A stretch of 64,000 nt of DNA from assembly GCF_019393635.1 (NCBI RefSeq), contig NC_057862.1, forward strand, positions 409,738,169-409,802,168, given 5' to 3'. A model generated the notes under the pieces. The model saw only the letters and a list, made by a program, of their open reading frames with translations. It was not told the DNA's origin and did no database searches. The translations under genes and the position numbers were made by a program. Below are positions 34,651 to 49,100 of the stretch, one piece after another (within the stretch, counting starts at the first letter, position 1; every line of letters starts with the position of its first letter). The DNA comes from Dromiciops gliroides (lineage: Eukaryota > Chordata > Mammalia > Microbiotheria > Microbiotheriidae).

Positions 34651-35715
34651 GCTTTCATAAAAAAAGTATTATGTTCAGTCTAGCACTAATTGGGATTAAG
34701 TATATAGAATTCCCTTAATGAACTAAATGTTTCAGCACTAAAATGCTTCAGGACTAAACTTAAAAGCAAACATTGCAATATCCTTCTCTTCCCTTTCCTT
34801 CCCATTCCCATCCCCTAAATAAATACATAAAGAAATGAAGCAACAAAATAAACCTGGCAGAAATTTGAAATGACTCTAGACTTGAACTTTAAGTCATTTG
34901 AACTATCTCAGTCCTCAGCTGCACTGTGACTCAGCATTTTACAATGCTACAAACGAAGTGAGATAAAGGCCTTTCTTTTTAATGGCACGGGCTAAATTTG
35001 GAGCTAAAGAGCATGGGGTACCTCGAGGCAAAAAGTAAATAGTTGGAAAAATGTATTGGTTAGTGCATAAATGGCTTTGAACTGGTACATGGGCCAACAG
35101 GCTACATGGGGCTAACAAGTAGAAATACAGTGTCTATAATTCAAAAAGGGACAAAGTTAGCCTCAATTTCCGAAGACAAAGAGTGTTGGCAAATTATTCA
35201 CAAATTGCCAAGTAGGCTGCAATAAAACAAAGGAGAAAAATACATTACCTGTAACCATCCTGAAGTTATGAACGTGTTTTAGAGTTAAAGAGTTAGGAAG
35301 CCAACAATTTAGGAGCTGGACTAAGTCAAGGGGATGGGGAGGGAGACAGGTGGGGTGGTTCTTTCAAAAGCTGTGTAAAACTAAGTCCACGGGGGGGGGG
35401 GGGGGGAGGGGGGATCCATCTCTATTCAATCTGAAAAGTAGAGAAACAGAAACTAACCTGTCAGGAGGTTCTGAAAACAAGATATCAAGAAGCAGAAAAA
35501 TTGAGGAGGGGAGGGAGAAAAGGAAGAACAGAAGCTGGCGGAGGCTTAAGTGTGGGAGGCGGGGAAAGGAGATGTACACTGTGAAACAGGATTGAGGAAA
35601 ACCCCAGCTAGACAAAGAAATAGGGGAATCCCATAAGGCAAGAGGGGCAGCAAATAAACAAAAGAAGTTCATTCCAAATTAAAATGAACAAGAGACGTTT
35701 TAAAGTTTGAGAGAT
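34651..35715. other. Unassigned sequence with a G-homopolymer
   Basis: An interrupted G-run of about 17 bases starts at 35,391. No gene recognised. Confidence 0.5.
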
Positions 35716-35719
35716 GGTA

Positions 35720-35810
35720 AAGAGGGTAAATAGCTGCCTCTGGCGTCAGGAAGACCTAGGTTCAAGTCCTGCCTTTCACACAAACGGTGGGACCATGGGA
35801 ACTAACCTGT
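35720..35810 (+). mobile_element. CORE-SINE remnant
   Basis: 'ctggcgtcaggaagacctag' and gttcaagtcctgcctt. Confidence 0.5.
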
Positions 35811-35974
35811 GTGCCAGGCAACTAACTCTCTTGGACTCGTTACAAGAGAGTTGCCACTGCTAATCAGTGATGTCCCCACATGGATAAAATCACAGGTCTG
35901 GAAGACAGTAAAAATGAGGAGCATCTATAAGATAGATATCTTCCAGCACAACTGGAAGGATGCCAGTAGGGGCC

Positions 35975-36060
35975 AACCCCTTCCCTTCTCTGAGCCTCAG
36001 TTTCCCTATCTGTAAATAGGGCAGGTCTAGACGGTTTCCAAAGTCCCCCGCAGTTCTCAT
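35975..36060 (+). mobile_element. MIR 3' part at the edge of the DNAJA2 CpG island
   Basis: ctgagcctcagtttccctat, ctgtaaatagggcaggtcta. Confidence 0.6.
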
Positions 36061-36229
36061 GACGCGTGACCGAAAGGATTTCCAAGTTTGGGAGAAGCTC
36101 TGAAGTCACTGTCAAGTTTTTCCTAGTTTTTTCCCCGCACGACCAAAAAACAAAAAAGAAAACAGAAAGCTCCGGGATATTTTCGCTTCTATTCCAGAGG
36201 AGTCAGTGCCCCAACACGAACCGGTCTCC

Positions 36230-37150
36230 CTTCCCCGCCCCCCGCAGCTAGCCCTCCAACAGCCGGGCCCAACCGTCTCCCAGATAGATGGGCGGTGCTC
36301 GGCTCTGCCGCTGCGTCCAGCGAGCAAGGGGGCGGAGCTGGCTTCCGACGTTATACGTGGGGTCAGAGTTTAGCCCCTCCTCTTCTTCCCTCCTCCTCCT
36401 CTCGCGTATCCTTCTCCTCAGCCGCCGCCACCGCTCGAGGGCCCGGGTTCGCCGCCGCTTTCTGCCGTCTCCCGCCCTCTACCCCGCGATGGCGAACGTG
36501 GCCGATACAAAGCTCTACGACATCCTCGGGGTTCCTCCAGGCGCCAGCGAGAACGAACTGAAGAAGGTATCGGCATGCGCGGGCGGTGCGGTGCGGCGCG
36601 AGGCCGGCCGGCCGGCGGGCAAGCGGGCAAGCAGGCGGTGCGGGGACGGGACTCGGGCTCGGACCTAGGCACGGGGCTGGGTTAGGGCTGGGCAACTTCG
36701 GCGGGGAGAGCGGCCCGGCGGCGCGAGGGGTTGTACGGCGTTCGGGGGTTGAGGCCGCGCCGGGGCCTGCCGGGGAAAGCGGAGCAGGCCTGGCTGGGGC
36801 CCACATGCGGCGCCCGGGCCTTGGCCTCCAGGCGGCTCCCTTCCTCCTCCGGCTTCCTGCCGCCGCCGCACCGGTGCCTTTCCCCCAACCCCCACCCCCC
36901 CCCGGATCCTGCTCATCCTGCTGACCTTGGGAGCAGCGATGCCGGGCGGAAATGGAGGCCGGGGCTCCCCGGAGAGCCGTCCTGGGGCCTCCCACTTGCT
37001 TTTTCGTAGTGCACCTTCCCCTAAACAAGCAACACCCCCGAGGCCCAGCACTAAAACCTCCGCCCTGTGGCCGGCCCCGAGAGCCGCCCCACCTCCCTTG
37101 CATCCCGCTGCCGAGGTCACCACCCCTGGAAGAACAGGTTGAGCCAACGC
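36230..37150. promoter_or_regulatory. DNAJA2: CpG-island promoter of DNAJA2
   Basis: The sequence changes abruptly from AT-rich to very GC- and CpG-rich, covering the 5' flank, exon 1 and the start of intron 1. GC-box motifs (GGGCGG at 36290-36295; GGGGGCGGAG at 36328-36337) lie upstream of the ATG at 36489, with pyrimidine-rich ctcctcctcttcttccctcc blocks typical of a TATA-less housekeeping promoter. The start site is not visible; the region 36,340-36,430 is a guess. Long open frames on both strands here come from the low stop-codon frequency of GC-rich DNA. Confidence 0.8.
36489..36566 (+). CDS. DNAJA2: DNAJA2 coding exon 1 (residues 1-26)
   Basis: Starts at the ATG within GCG-ATG-GCG and encodes the first J-domain helix up to ENELKK. 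It ends on a codon boundary at AAG followed by donor gtatcg. Intron 1 is 2,041 bp and begins inside the CpG island. Confidence 0.95.
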
Positions 37151-40100
37151 ACATGGGTGCATCCCCGGCCCGGCCTTTACCCCCTCCTCCTCACTGTAGC
37201 AGCCACAGATAAAAGGGGTGTGTGCAATGGGACAAGGAGGAAGGCTAGTTGGGAAAGGATCTTTCTACTCTGTCATCAGTGGCGAAAGCCTTTTCCCCTC
37301 TTCCGGGCCGTCTACTGATGGCCCTAAGAGCTTCAGGTCTGGTGCTAGGAAAAGGCTCCTGGCATCACCGGGCCCCGGGTTCCTGCTGACATTGGAGCAG
37401 CTGTGATGGGAGAACTGTTTTCATGAGCTCTGTTGCGGCTTCAAAACATGCAGTGCCTCATTGGCATTGGTGACTAAACCGGGGTGTGCACGTTTGGGTA
37501 CATTGTTGTGAAACCTGGTCATTCTAATTGTTGGTTCTACTGGTATGAAACTGGCACTTAGTCTGAAGTAAACACTTGAAACCCTCACTAAAAAAAAAAA
37601 ATAAATCTGAAGACCTCATTACTTCCTTGTAGTGCTGCAGTCTTTCATCTGAGAATTTCAGAGCACTTAAGATATTTAATTAATTCTCACAACATACTTT
37701 GGATTTAGTATCAGAGTTTGTGAGCTGGTTGAAATGGAAGTGCCTTGGGCAGTGAGGCTGAGGACTGCTGGGAGTAAAATCTCAGAAAATGGGCTTCCTG
37801 TCACCTTACCGGAAGTGATTTACTATTATATAATTCATTTCTTTGCGTGAAGGCTTTAGTAAAATATATGGTTAACCATATAGTTTGGCACGTATTTCCA
37901 ATTCTCCCAAGTCAAAGATCACAATATGATTTGATTACCCGGATTATCAAGTTTTGTGCCTATTTAGTAGTTTCGTTTTGCCCTGTTCCCGGTATTGACC
38001 GGAGGGGGGGGTAGTGGGGGCGGTGCTGCTGCTTCGGAGATCTGCTTGATCCTATTTACCATCCGTTCCGAATATTCATTGACTACTAGCACTTCTGTAA
38101 ATGAGTAGAAACTTTTTTTTGCTTGATTCTTTTCAATAAAATACTCAGGAATAAGTGAGAAAATGAAACAATGTTCCATTGTTTTCTTCTCACTCTATTA
38201 TTTGTATCTCATTTTTAACTCTTCTCCCCAACAATAATGGTAACTGGGAAGTTTTGGTTACATAAGCATATGCTAGTGAAACTGAAATTATTCAATAAGT
38301 ATCCTAATGGGAAAGAGGTATATATTTAGTCTATAAATTTAGTGGATTTTTTTTTTACTTAAAATTCTTTCTCAAAAAAGTAAGTTAAAGGGGGCAGCTA
38401 GATGGCGCAGTGGTAAAGCACCGGCCCTGGATTCAGGAGTACCTGAGTTCAAATCCGGCCTCAGACACTTGATACTTACTAGCTGTGTAACCCTGGGCAA
38501 GTCACTTAACCCTCATTGCCCTGCAAAAACAAACAAACAAACAAAAAAAGTAAGTTAAAATAGTCTAACTATTCGTGTAAATAACTTTTTGTTGTCCTTT
38601 CTCAAAGGCTTATAGAAAGTTGGCCAAGGAATACCACCCTGATAAGAATCCAAATGCTGGGGACAAAGTAAGTGTTAAATATTTGGGATTTTGTCTTTAT
38701 CTTCCAAGGTGTTAAGTTTTTACACTTAGATTGGTTGTGCTCCTTTTGAAAATCTTGTATAGTTAAAACACTTTTTAAAGCATTAAAGGTGAGACTACAA
38801 ACAATAAATCTGCTTTTTAAAATTTTAGCTTCCATTACTTTAGACTTTAGACTGGAGGCTATTGTGTGCATAATTGATTCTTGGATTTCCCTCCTAAATC
38901 ATCTTCATAAAACAAATGTCCCTGTCCATGTTGCATTTTCAGTCTATATGGGGAGACACATAAAATAACTAATATTTTAAAAATACATACATTCATGAGA
39001 ATTCCAAGCAAAGGGTCATATTAGGTATGAGTTGGGGTGAAGGTAATTACTGAAGAGAAGGAATTATGATAATCTACCTTCAGGAGTTGATATTTGCTTT
39101 GGACATTAAAGGGTTGGTCAATAATTCAGTAGATAAGGAAAGACAATTCCTAAAATGAGAAAACAGCAGGAGCAAAAGTACAGAAACAGACACCGTCGTG
39201 TAATGGAAAGGCTTATATGTGTAACCGAGTGAGTTACTTAAATTTTCTGGGCCTTAGTTTTCTCATGTAAAATAACAGGCTTGGATTAGATGACTTAGAT
39301 TATTTCCAGTTCTGCGTGCTATAAATTTTGATTAACAATATTTGGATACACTGCAGCAGATTTTTAATTAGAGGTTGATTGCTACACCACTTCTGTCAGT
39401 GTGTGGTTGCATAGTAATATAAACAGATTTTAATATTAGCCTAAGCAAAATATCGTTGAGAGGGTCATTTTGCTTCGGTAGGAAAAATACAAAGCAAAAT
39501 AAAAGTATTTTTAGCATTTTTATTACTGTGAATAATGGAGAGTTGGTTGGTTGTTTTTTCTTCTAAAAGACTGAGAAAGCAGTCAGATAAAATAGAGAGC
39601 CCTGAAAAAGAGAATCCACCCTCTAGTCCTGTTTCTCTGACCAAATAAAAGAGAACTCTAAGGTCCTTTTCAGCACTAAAATTCAATTTGTTTTTTTCTT
39701 TTGTAGTTCAAAGAAATAAGTTTTGCATATGAAGTTTTATCAAACCCTGAGAAACGGGAATTATATGATCGATATGGAGAGCAAGGCCTTCGAGAAGGTA
39801 GTGGTGGAGGCAGTGGCATGGATGATATTTTTTCTCATATTTTTGGTGGAGGATTGTTCAGTTTTATGGGTAATCAAAATAGAAGTCGAAATGGTAGAAG
39901 AAGAGGCGAGGACATGATGCATCCTCTAAAGTAAGTATTTTTAAAAATAACTATTGTTATAGCTAATATATTCATTGAGAGTTATGATTTCTACAGAAAT
40001 AAGTGTGTATCAGAAAAGATTTTGGGGGGGTGTACCCTTCCATGAAACTGATTTTATTCTGCAAGGGATCTGGTGTACTTTCTTTAGTTCAGATTTTGAT

Positions 40101-43100
40101 TTGTGTTTAGTCTCTTTCACTTTGTTGGAAGGTGCTTTTGTGAGGTGCTTCTGAGGTTTCTTGTTATATGACCTAAATCTTCAAGACTGTTTTGTTTTGA
40201 AGTAATTAAATGTTTGTTTTAACTCTGGTTAGAAACCATCAAGTTGAGTGACTTTCATATGAGGGTTGGTTTTGTTTACAAGTAAAATCACAGATTATTT
40301 GATGCTTAGCATAAGCCCCTAAATTGGTTTCTGGTGGAGTATGTTGGCTTTTAGCCTACACTAACCTGCCAGCATATGATCGGTTTCTGACCTTGATCTT
40401 ACACTTGGAACCTAGAAGTCCTCTAGGATTTGAAAATGGCTGTTTCACATTATGTAACATAGAAGGTTTTATTACCTGTTAAATGTTATATGAACTAACA
40501 GTAACTTTGGAGAAATTCTAAGTTTCAGGAAATTTGGTACTCTATTTCCAATTACCTGGCTTTTATATTTGAATAAAAATGGAATCCTATATGAACTTAA
40601 TCACCTTTAATTTTTAGAAATGCTTGGATTTAAAGGATTTTTTTTAACTTCATTTTTATCTCAGTCAAGATACTTTTCCCCCCATGTGATTGCAAATACT
40701 GTGTCTCTTGGTTTTAAGCTTCTCTTACATTTTCTTAGATCAGACCTTTGTATTTATATAGCTTCCAGGTTTGAGATTGGGATTTCTTTGTACTACCTTG
40801 GATATTGCCTCAGTTGTGATATTAAAATAATTTGGAGTATTGTGGGAGTTGGATTTTTGGTTTTGTTTTTCAAATGACTGAAAATACTTGCCTTTTGGTT
40901 TTGTGGTTCCTTTACCTTTTCTTGGAACAAACCTTGTGTCTGTATAGTTCCAAGTTTGTGACTAGAATTTGTACTGTCTTGGATGTTTAGTTTCCTCTAT
41001 TAATTGTAATAGTTATTTGGAGCCAGAAGAACATGGAAACGATACATTTCTTCACTATGTTTTAAATTTACCTTTAAACCATTAGTTGTTTTCAAAAACA
41101 AAACACTGTCTGATCTGTAGAGCTCTCATTAACTGAAGATATTGTTACTCAGTGTTTTGTTCATGAATACCTATAGGTCCCTTAATATGCCAGTAGAACA
41201 TTGATCATTTTGAACTAAACTGAGTAAATCATTTAGGACTAATTTGATTCCTCCATTAAAGTCCTTCCTTTTTCAATGGGGTTTGTGGTGGTGATCCATC
41301 CTGGGTTCTATGGGTACAAGTCTAGCCCATTTGGTCAAGCTAGAAAGTTCTAGAATGGGTTCAGACAGATCCTCCATTTTGAGGACCAGTCTATCCCATC
41401 ATTAAATTGACTGCAGAGCGATTAGTTTTTCAGCCTTAAAAACTGACAGCCCACCAAAAAATTGTTATAATATAACAGGACATAGTCGAAGAATGCATCT
41501 CATGTATTACAAGTTTGCTTTTACTAAATGCTTGTCCATTTAATAATTTTTTAAATATTTCATTGTATATAGGTTTACAAAGACTAGCTTGAAATTGGCT
41601 GGAATAAAGACTGGGACTTTAGGATTTCTTTTGTTGAAGTTATATCTACTCTCTTCTTCAAAGGCTTCTGCCTTTACTTTATGACTGTGCTAATCGCTGA
41701 AAATAAAAATAAAGTTGAAGACTTGTCTCTGCCCTCAAGGAATTTACATTCTAATGAGAAGTGGTAGCCAAGGAATGGGGTTGGTTTGGGAAGGCAGGGG
41801 GTGTGTGAAAGGAGTTGATTAATTCCATTGCTCTTTCCAGAAGCACTGAGAATATTGATTTGATTGCCATTCCCAGAGCAATGGAAGGACAATGGTTTTA
41901 AATGTGTATGGCAAAAAAAGATGGTGACGGTGGAAAGCTAGAAACATGTAGATTAGAGGACTGTTGGGGTTTGCCCTCATTGACTTACCAATAAGAATAG
42001 CTTAAACCCAGGATGGGTGTCCTAAAGTTGAGTCAGTCCATTTTGGCTCCAGTGATAGTACAGCATTTGCTCCGATTGCAATTTCAGATGCCTTTTTTCT
42101 CTTCTCTGATTTTGTTGAAAGGGGTTGGAAACACAGGAAATGGAATAAATTGTCATCTTTTTGTTTTACTTAATCTGGAGGGTGACTCTTTGTATCCTCT
42201 ATACTACAGACTAAGGCCACTAAGCTTCCCATTTCTGAATGTCTTTCAAGGGCCCCCTCCCTCTCCACCTCTCCCCCAAGCCATAGTGGAATTTTGTTCC
42301 TGTCAACAGTCTTATCTCTGCATTTAGAGAAACAGAAACCAGAGAGCTTTGTTTTATATTCTGATACAAGGGAAAATCCTACTTAATATATTGCATTGAT
42401 AGTAAGAGAATCAGCTTCCTGTTCTAGCGACAAAATTAAAACATCAATTGAATCGATTTTAAAAGCATTATTTCTATTGTGAAAAGTTTTAGTGAAATTT
42501 GATTTGAAAAGACATCTTCGTTGCTTTATGCTGATTAGACAATGCTGGAAGTTGAAATTAATTTTAAAAAATTTTTTTAATTTTTCAGGGTGTCTTTAGA
42601 AGATCTTTATAATGGCAAGACCACCAAACTGCAACTTAGCAAAAATGTTCTTTGTAGTGCATGCAGTGGGTAAGTATATGTTTTTCTTTTTCTTATTAGA
42701 AATATTTCCTTCAGTTCTTTAAATAACACATCAAAATCTTATGCCATGGGGGTTTTTTAAGTCTCATTAAGAAATCTGCTTCATCTTTAGCCAAGGTGGC
42801 AAGACAGGAGCTGTTCAGAAATGTAGTGCGTGTCGGGGTCGAGGTGTACGGATAATGATAAGACAGCTGGCTCCTGGGATGGTACAGCAGATGCAGTCTG
42901 TGTGCTCTGATTGTAATGGAGAAGGTATGCTGACATTTCTTTTCCTTTGCTTTTGTTGGAAAGGGTTAAAATACAGCAAATGGAATGAGTTGCTATCAAT
43001 TTGTTTTGTTTTTCATTGTTTGTATTCACCTATTTGCCTAAAAACAAAAAACAAACAGCTCAAGTACTAACAATAATAAATAATACAGTAATCTATTCAG

Positions 43101-46100
43101 TATTACTGTCCTCTCGACTGGATTGAAATGTTTTATCTCCAATAAGATAGATGATAAATAGTTTATTTCCTTCTTGAAGTAAAAATCCTAGAATAATTTC
43201 ACTCTCCTGTTTCACTTTAAAGGTTATTTGAATGGAGTGGGTGATAGCAAATTGATTCAGTTAACATTTAAATAAGAGGATGTAAAAAGGATAGATAATG
43301 GGGTGGGAACAAAATAACACTTTCTAACTATAGTTAAAATACTAAGGGTTTTACAGGATGAAATATGCTTACCCATTCCTGAAGGAGGTGCATTAAAATA
43401 CTATAATATTTCTCCTTAAGCTCAGCAGTTTTTCCCTCTCAATCTTTCTAGGAGAAGTAATTAATGAGAAAGATCGTTGTAAAAAATGTGAAGGAAAAAA
43501 GGTGATAAAAGAAGTGAAGATTCTTGAAGTCCATGTAGATAAAGGCATGAAACATGGACAGAGAATTACATTTACTGGAGAAGCAGACCAGGCCCCAGGA
43601 GTGGAACCAGGAGACATTGTTCTTTTGCTACAAGAAAAGGAGCATGAGGTAATTTCTTTAATTGGCATAAGTAGATTTGTGACATTGGACTCTTTTTCAG
43701 TTTTCTCTCTGACAAATTGTGTTTGATTTGGCAGCCAGATTACTTTGGTTGAGCCTAAGGGGAAAAGTGTGGAGAGTGTTTCAGTTTGATGTGATGGGAT
43801 TATCCTCAGGTTAGCTATTATCATTAATGGATGGAATTGGTGCTTACTAAATAGGTTTTAATAAATTTATATTGAATAAGTGTATTTTATGTTTACTTGG
43901 CAGTTTTAAAAAAAATTAAATTAGTCATTCAAAAATGAAACCCTGACCTCACATTTTACATCCATTATCTGGTTTGAGTGAGACTTACCTTCACTGTTAG
44001 ACTGAGAAAAATATAATGGTTAGTCAGAGGAAAGTTGACTTTTAAAGTAAGTAATGGCAAATTGTTCACTGTGGAATTTTTGCTTGGTGAGCAGATTAAC
44101 CAAATATCAAAAGTAGAAAACAAAAGAAGGTTGTAATTAAAGATACCCTGGATGAATTGCACTGTTAAAACATGACTTTTCTTTGTTACCTTCTGTTCAA
44201 AACCAGTAGAAGGAAATTGAACAGTTGGTCAAAATTGGAGTATTTATTTCAACTTCACCCTCTGAGAAAACCAGAATGCTCCAAATTAAAACATGCAGTG
44301 GCAATTTTAACTTAACTAGCAGCAACAACACCAAAAAATCAGATAAATCAAGAGGTGACATCTTACCCTAAAAAACCGGCAAAGAAGTGCTTCTGTTCTT
44401 TGACCAGTTTTGATCCTTGTTCTGGTTTCACTCATTACGTATCACTACACCCAATTCCTTGGCTGCTTCATATGTTGTTATTCACAGAACTGTAATAATT
44501 ACAGTGTGATTTAGATATTCTCTAATGGTTGAGCCTATGGGTTGATCTGATCACAGGAAGGGGAAAAAAAACAAACATTTTTTTACAGATAGGCCTTTTC
44601 ATGATTCTTTGGTAATAGTCTTAGCAGTAGAATCACTGGGTTGAAAAGTGTGCACAATTTTGAGATTATTTCATATTGCCATTCAGTTTTCACATCATTC
44701 TCACCAACAAATTAGCGTGCATTCCCACTGTCCCACCGTGTGTGTGTGTGTGTGTGTGTGAGTGATAAGGTTTTGATTTTTATTTCTCAGATTACTAGGC
44801 AATTGGTGTATCTTTTCACGTCATTAAATTTATAGTGTCTCCTTTGTAAATTGCCATTTTATGTCCTTTAACCACATCTACATTAGGAATTTTATAAAAG
44901 TTAGATCTTGTAAATGTATCTGATGTTGATGCAGTTGTTCATGTCTGGCTTATAACAGTCAGCAAGCATTTATTATGTGCCAGGAAATGCTGACAATACA
45001 AAGAAAGGCAAAAATAATCCCTGTCTTCAAGAATCATTCATTGCAAAGAGGAGGAGAGACAAGACAATATGTAGATAATCACATACATACAAAATATATC
45101 TAGACCAAAAGTTATTTTCAGAGGGGTAGGCAGTTTCAGTTGGGGAGGTGGAGAAAGGCCTCATGAAGAAAGTGAGATTTAGGGACAGCTAGATGGTACA
45201 GTGAATAAAGCACCAGCCCTGCATTCAGGAGAACCTGAGTTCAAATCCGGCCTCAGACACTTGACACTTATTAGCTGTGTGACCCTGGGCAAGTCACTTA
45301 ATCCCAATTGCCTCAACCCCGAGCCCCCCCCCCCCCCCCCCCCCCAGTGATAATTAAGCTAAGTCTTGAAGGAGGAGAGGGAAAGGGGGCATAGTGGACA
45401 TGGGGCAGCCAGTGCAACGGCATAGAAATAGAAGGTAATGTCAGGGCACAGCAAGTAGGCCAGTGTAGATGCATGGAGACAATTAAAGTGTAAGGAAACT
45501 GGAAAGGTCAGTTGGTAGGAAGGGATCCCGTTATGAAGAGCTTTAAATGCCAAACAGAACTTTATATTTGATCCTAGAAGTAATAGGGAGCCACTGGAGT
45601 ATGAGTACGGGAGAGCGGCATGTTAAGATCCCTACCTATGCTTTAAGAAAAAAAACCAATTTAGCAGCTGAGTAGAAGATGGATTGGAGTACAGACTTAA
45701 GGCAGGGAGACCTGTTGAACAGCTGTTTCAATTATTTAGATGAGAAGTGATAATGACTTCAACTAGAGTGATACTTCTGTAAGTGGACAGGAGGGGACAT
45801 ACAAGAAACATTGTGAAGGTAGAAAGAATACTATTTGGCAGTGGATTGGATTTGTGTGATGACCGAGAGTGTAGAGTCAAGGGTGACACTGTTACAAGCC
45901 TGGGTAAAAGGAGAATGGTAGTGCCCCCAGCAGTAATAGAGAATTTCAGAAACGGGGGAGGATTTGCAAAGATCATGCGTTTTTTTGGATATTTTTATTT
46001 TGAGATGTCAGGGGACAGGACATCCTGTTTGAGATGTCCAAAAAGCAGTTAGTGATAGTTGACTGTAGCTCAGAGAGGCTGGGGCTAAATAGGTAGATCT

Positions 46101-49100
46101 GAGAAAAAGAGCCTGCTTATCCTAGGTTATAAGGCGAGAAATAGTGAGGGCCTCCAGAGTTGGAATGCTGTGTTGTAGCAGAAACAAACTTTAATATCTC
46201 TAGGAATTATTATATTAAATTAAATTTTTTAAATTTAGCTTTTGATAGTGTGTGGTTTTCATGCACACAAGCAGCATGGCTTTCCTATCGTTTTGTTTTT
46301 ATTTTTCAAGTAGTTTCTGTTGAGAGGAAAATGTGACCATGAGCAGTTTAGTCTTTTGGCTTAGAAGACAGTGTTTTTAGTAGCCATGGAAAAGCACATT
46401 GCACTCTTTTTCCCGGGGGGGGGGGGGGGGGGGGGGGGGAGTGAGGCAATTGTGGTTAAGTGACTTGCCCAGGGTCACACAGCTAATAAGTGTCATGTGT
46501 CTGAGTCTGGATTTGAACTCAGGTCCTCCTGACTCCAGGGCTGGTGCTCTATCCACTGCGACACCTAGCTGCCCCTCTCTTAGCACTTTTATATAGCACT
46601 GCCATGATTTCCTACCAAGTCTGCTGTGTAAACATAAGATGTAATACATTCTACAAGATTTAAAGTGTGTTTTTCATAATCTATTTTGTTGCATCTATTA
46701 CAATAGTATAAATAGTCAAGAGCTGGCTGTGTTAGGTATTTAGCTTTCCTAGGTTTGTGTAGCAGGCCATGCTTTGGCCAAGAGAGAGGTTCCCTCAAGT
46801 TTCTTGAAGCTTTTCAAAATGCCGTATGCTTAGTTCTCCAGTTTATCCTGCTAACAGGATAAATGGAAATAAACATTCTTTTTCAGAAGACATTAATAAA
46901 ATCCAGGTTTAAGGTACTTTCCAGATTTTATGTGCTTTCACATAAAGTTCAAAGGCAAAAAAGACTTAAGTGAAGGCAAAAATAAAGTTCCTCACACCAA
47001 AACTCCCATATTGTATGTTGTACAGATATGAAATTTGTTGATACTTTTTGTAGTGCCAAACATTATTCCTCCTACACACACCAGAAGCTCAAAGTGGTTT
47101 GTACATTAGCATTTATCAACCCAAACTATACCAAAATAGCTAAATCTTCTCCTCTAGGATGAGGGAGATAAAAGATATATGAAGTAAGGTAGATTGCTTG
47201 TTCACTGGATTAGCGTTGTACTTGCTCCTCTATCTCCTTCCTAGCTCTTACATCACTCATATGAGCCTCCCACTTGATATGGGGGAAAGGGTTGTTCTCT
47301 CTTTTGAAATTTTAAAGCAGAAAACAATGATCACTGAGTCCAACTCCTTTACTTTATAAGGAAGAAATCAGAGGGCCATATTGAGAAAAAGAATTGCCCA
47401 AGTTATAAAGACAGTAGCAGAATCAGATGGATCTCCGGAATCTGGGTCTCCTTTATTTTATCCCTGTCCGTTTGCTACTTTTTCTCTAATTTAAATGTTT
47501 TTCCCAGAGCATTAGCATTCAAGATATTTGCTCTTTATGATCCAAAAGATACAGCAATGTCATTTTCTACCATTTCACTTGTTATGAGAGGCAATGTAAA
47601 AGTAGTGCATAAAGAGCTGGCAGGAAGACCTGAGTTCAAGTTCCACCAAGTTCGAGATGACACTGTCTTTATGTCCCTAATCAAATTAACTCAGTACCCT
47701 TTTCAACTTCAGACTAAGTAAGACTTGGAAGAGGAACTGATCAACATTGGTATATGTTGTATATAGTTCTCTATACCAATAGTATTAGGTATGGTCCCTA
47801 TCCCTAATATTATAGATTAGCTAGACCATTTATAACTTTGTCAAAATAAAAAAATTAGTTCAAAGTTCCAAACCATCTTATGAATGGGGTTTGGGTAGCC
47901 TGTTTTAAATTGAGGTCTACCTGTATTTCTGTTTAATATGAGGTCCTCTGACCCAAAGGACTGACCATAATGATGGAGATTTCAGACAATAGGCTAATAG
48001 TAAAGATCATTGGGATATGATTGAGAGACAGCATCATTTTGTGGTATAAGCACTAAACTTGGAGTGAGGAGAGATCTGGATCTGAATCCCATCTTTTTTT
48101 TACCCTTTAACTAGTTCTGTGACTGGACGAGTCATTTTGGCCTTTTCTGAATCTCAGTGTCTTCTGTAAAAGGGGCAAGTTGTAAAATCAAATTTGTCCG
48201 AGAATTTGGCACAAGGCAGGAGTTAACTTTTTTTTTTTTTTTTTTTTTTTTTTGGTGGGGCAATGAGGGTTAAGTGACTTGCCCAGGGCCCAGGGTGACT
48301 TGCTAGTAAGTGTCAAGTGTCTGAGGTCGGATTTGAACTCAGGTACTCCTGAATCCAGGGCTGGTGCTTTATCCACTGTGCCACCTAGCTGCCCCCAGGA
48401 GTTAACTTTTAAAATATATATTGTATAAAATAATGGCTAGAGTTTACATAGCACTTTGAGGTTTGCAGAGTGCTTTACATATTTGATTTTTACAACTCTT
48501 GAGCTAAATGCTATATTAGTCTCATTTTACAGATGAGGAAAACAGACTGAAAGTGACTTGCCTAGGATTACACAGCTACTGTTTCTGAGGCAGAATTTGA
48601 GCTGAGGTTTTCTTGATTCAAAGTTAAGTATTCAAAGCACTGTACCCCCAAGTTGCTTGGATACCTTGAAATTTTTAGTCAGCATCATAATATATTGGTA
48701 GTTTGGATAAATTGGATAAATCCTGTATTCTTTTGACAGTAGACTGGGACCCTGATATTCCATATTGACTCTGGTTTTTTCTCCCTTCAGTCTGTTTTAT
48801 ATCATGCCACCAGATGAATCTTCCTAATATTCAAATTTATCCTGTCACTTCTGCTCAGAAACCTTTGACTCCCTATTTCCCACCACTTTAAGAATAAACT
48901 TTTCTACCAAATTTTCATGGTTCTCCATAAATCACAACTCCTGTACATTATCTCTCCTACCCTCTGATCTCTCTTCCATAACACATGAAGTATGTTCTTA
49001 ATAAATGTCTCCAGACACATTTTAATTGCTTTCCTGCCTTAGCTTTTCCTCGCATTATCTAAATGTCCTCTTCCAGTCCCGATCCTATCCATTCTTTTTT

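Noticed and set aside
35391-35408. G-run as a G-quadruplex regulatory element
   Set aside because: A single homopolymer-like run about 1 kb from the promoter; nothing else supports a role.
36363-37154. 263-codon minus-strand open frame (and others) across the DNAJA2 CpG island
   Set aside because: Low-complexity Pro/Gly/Arg translation from GC-rich DNA with few stop codons; no domain, and it overlaps exon 1.
45783-46052. 89-codon plus-strand frame
   Set aside because: Antisense of an L2 ORF2 end.
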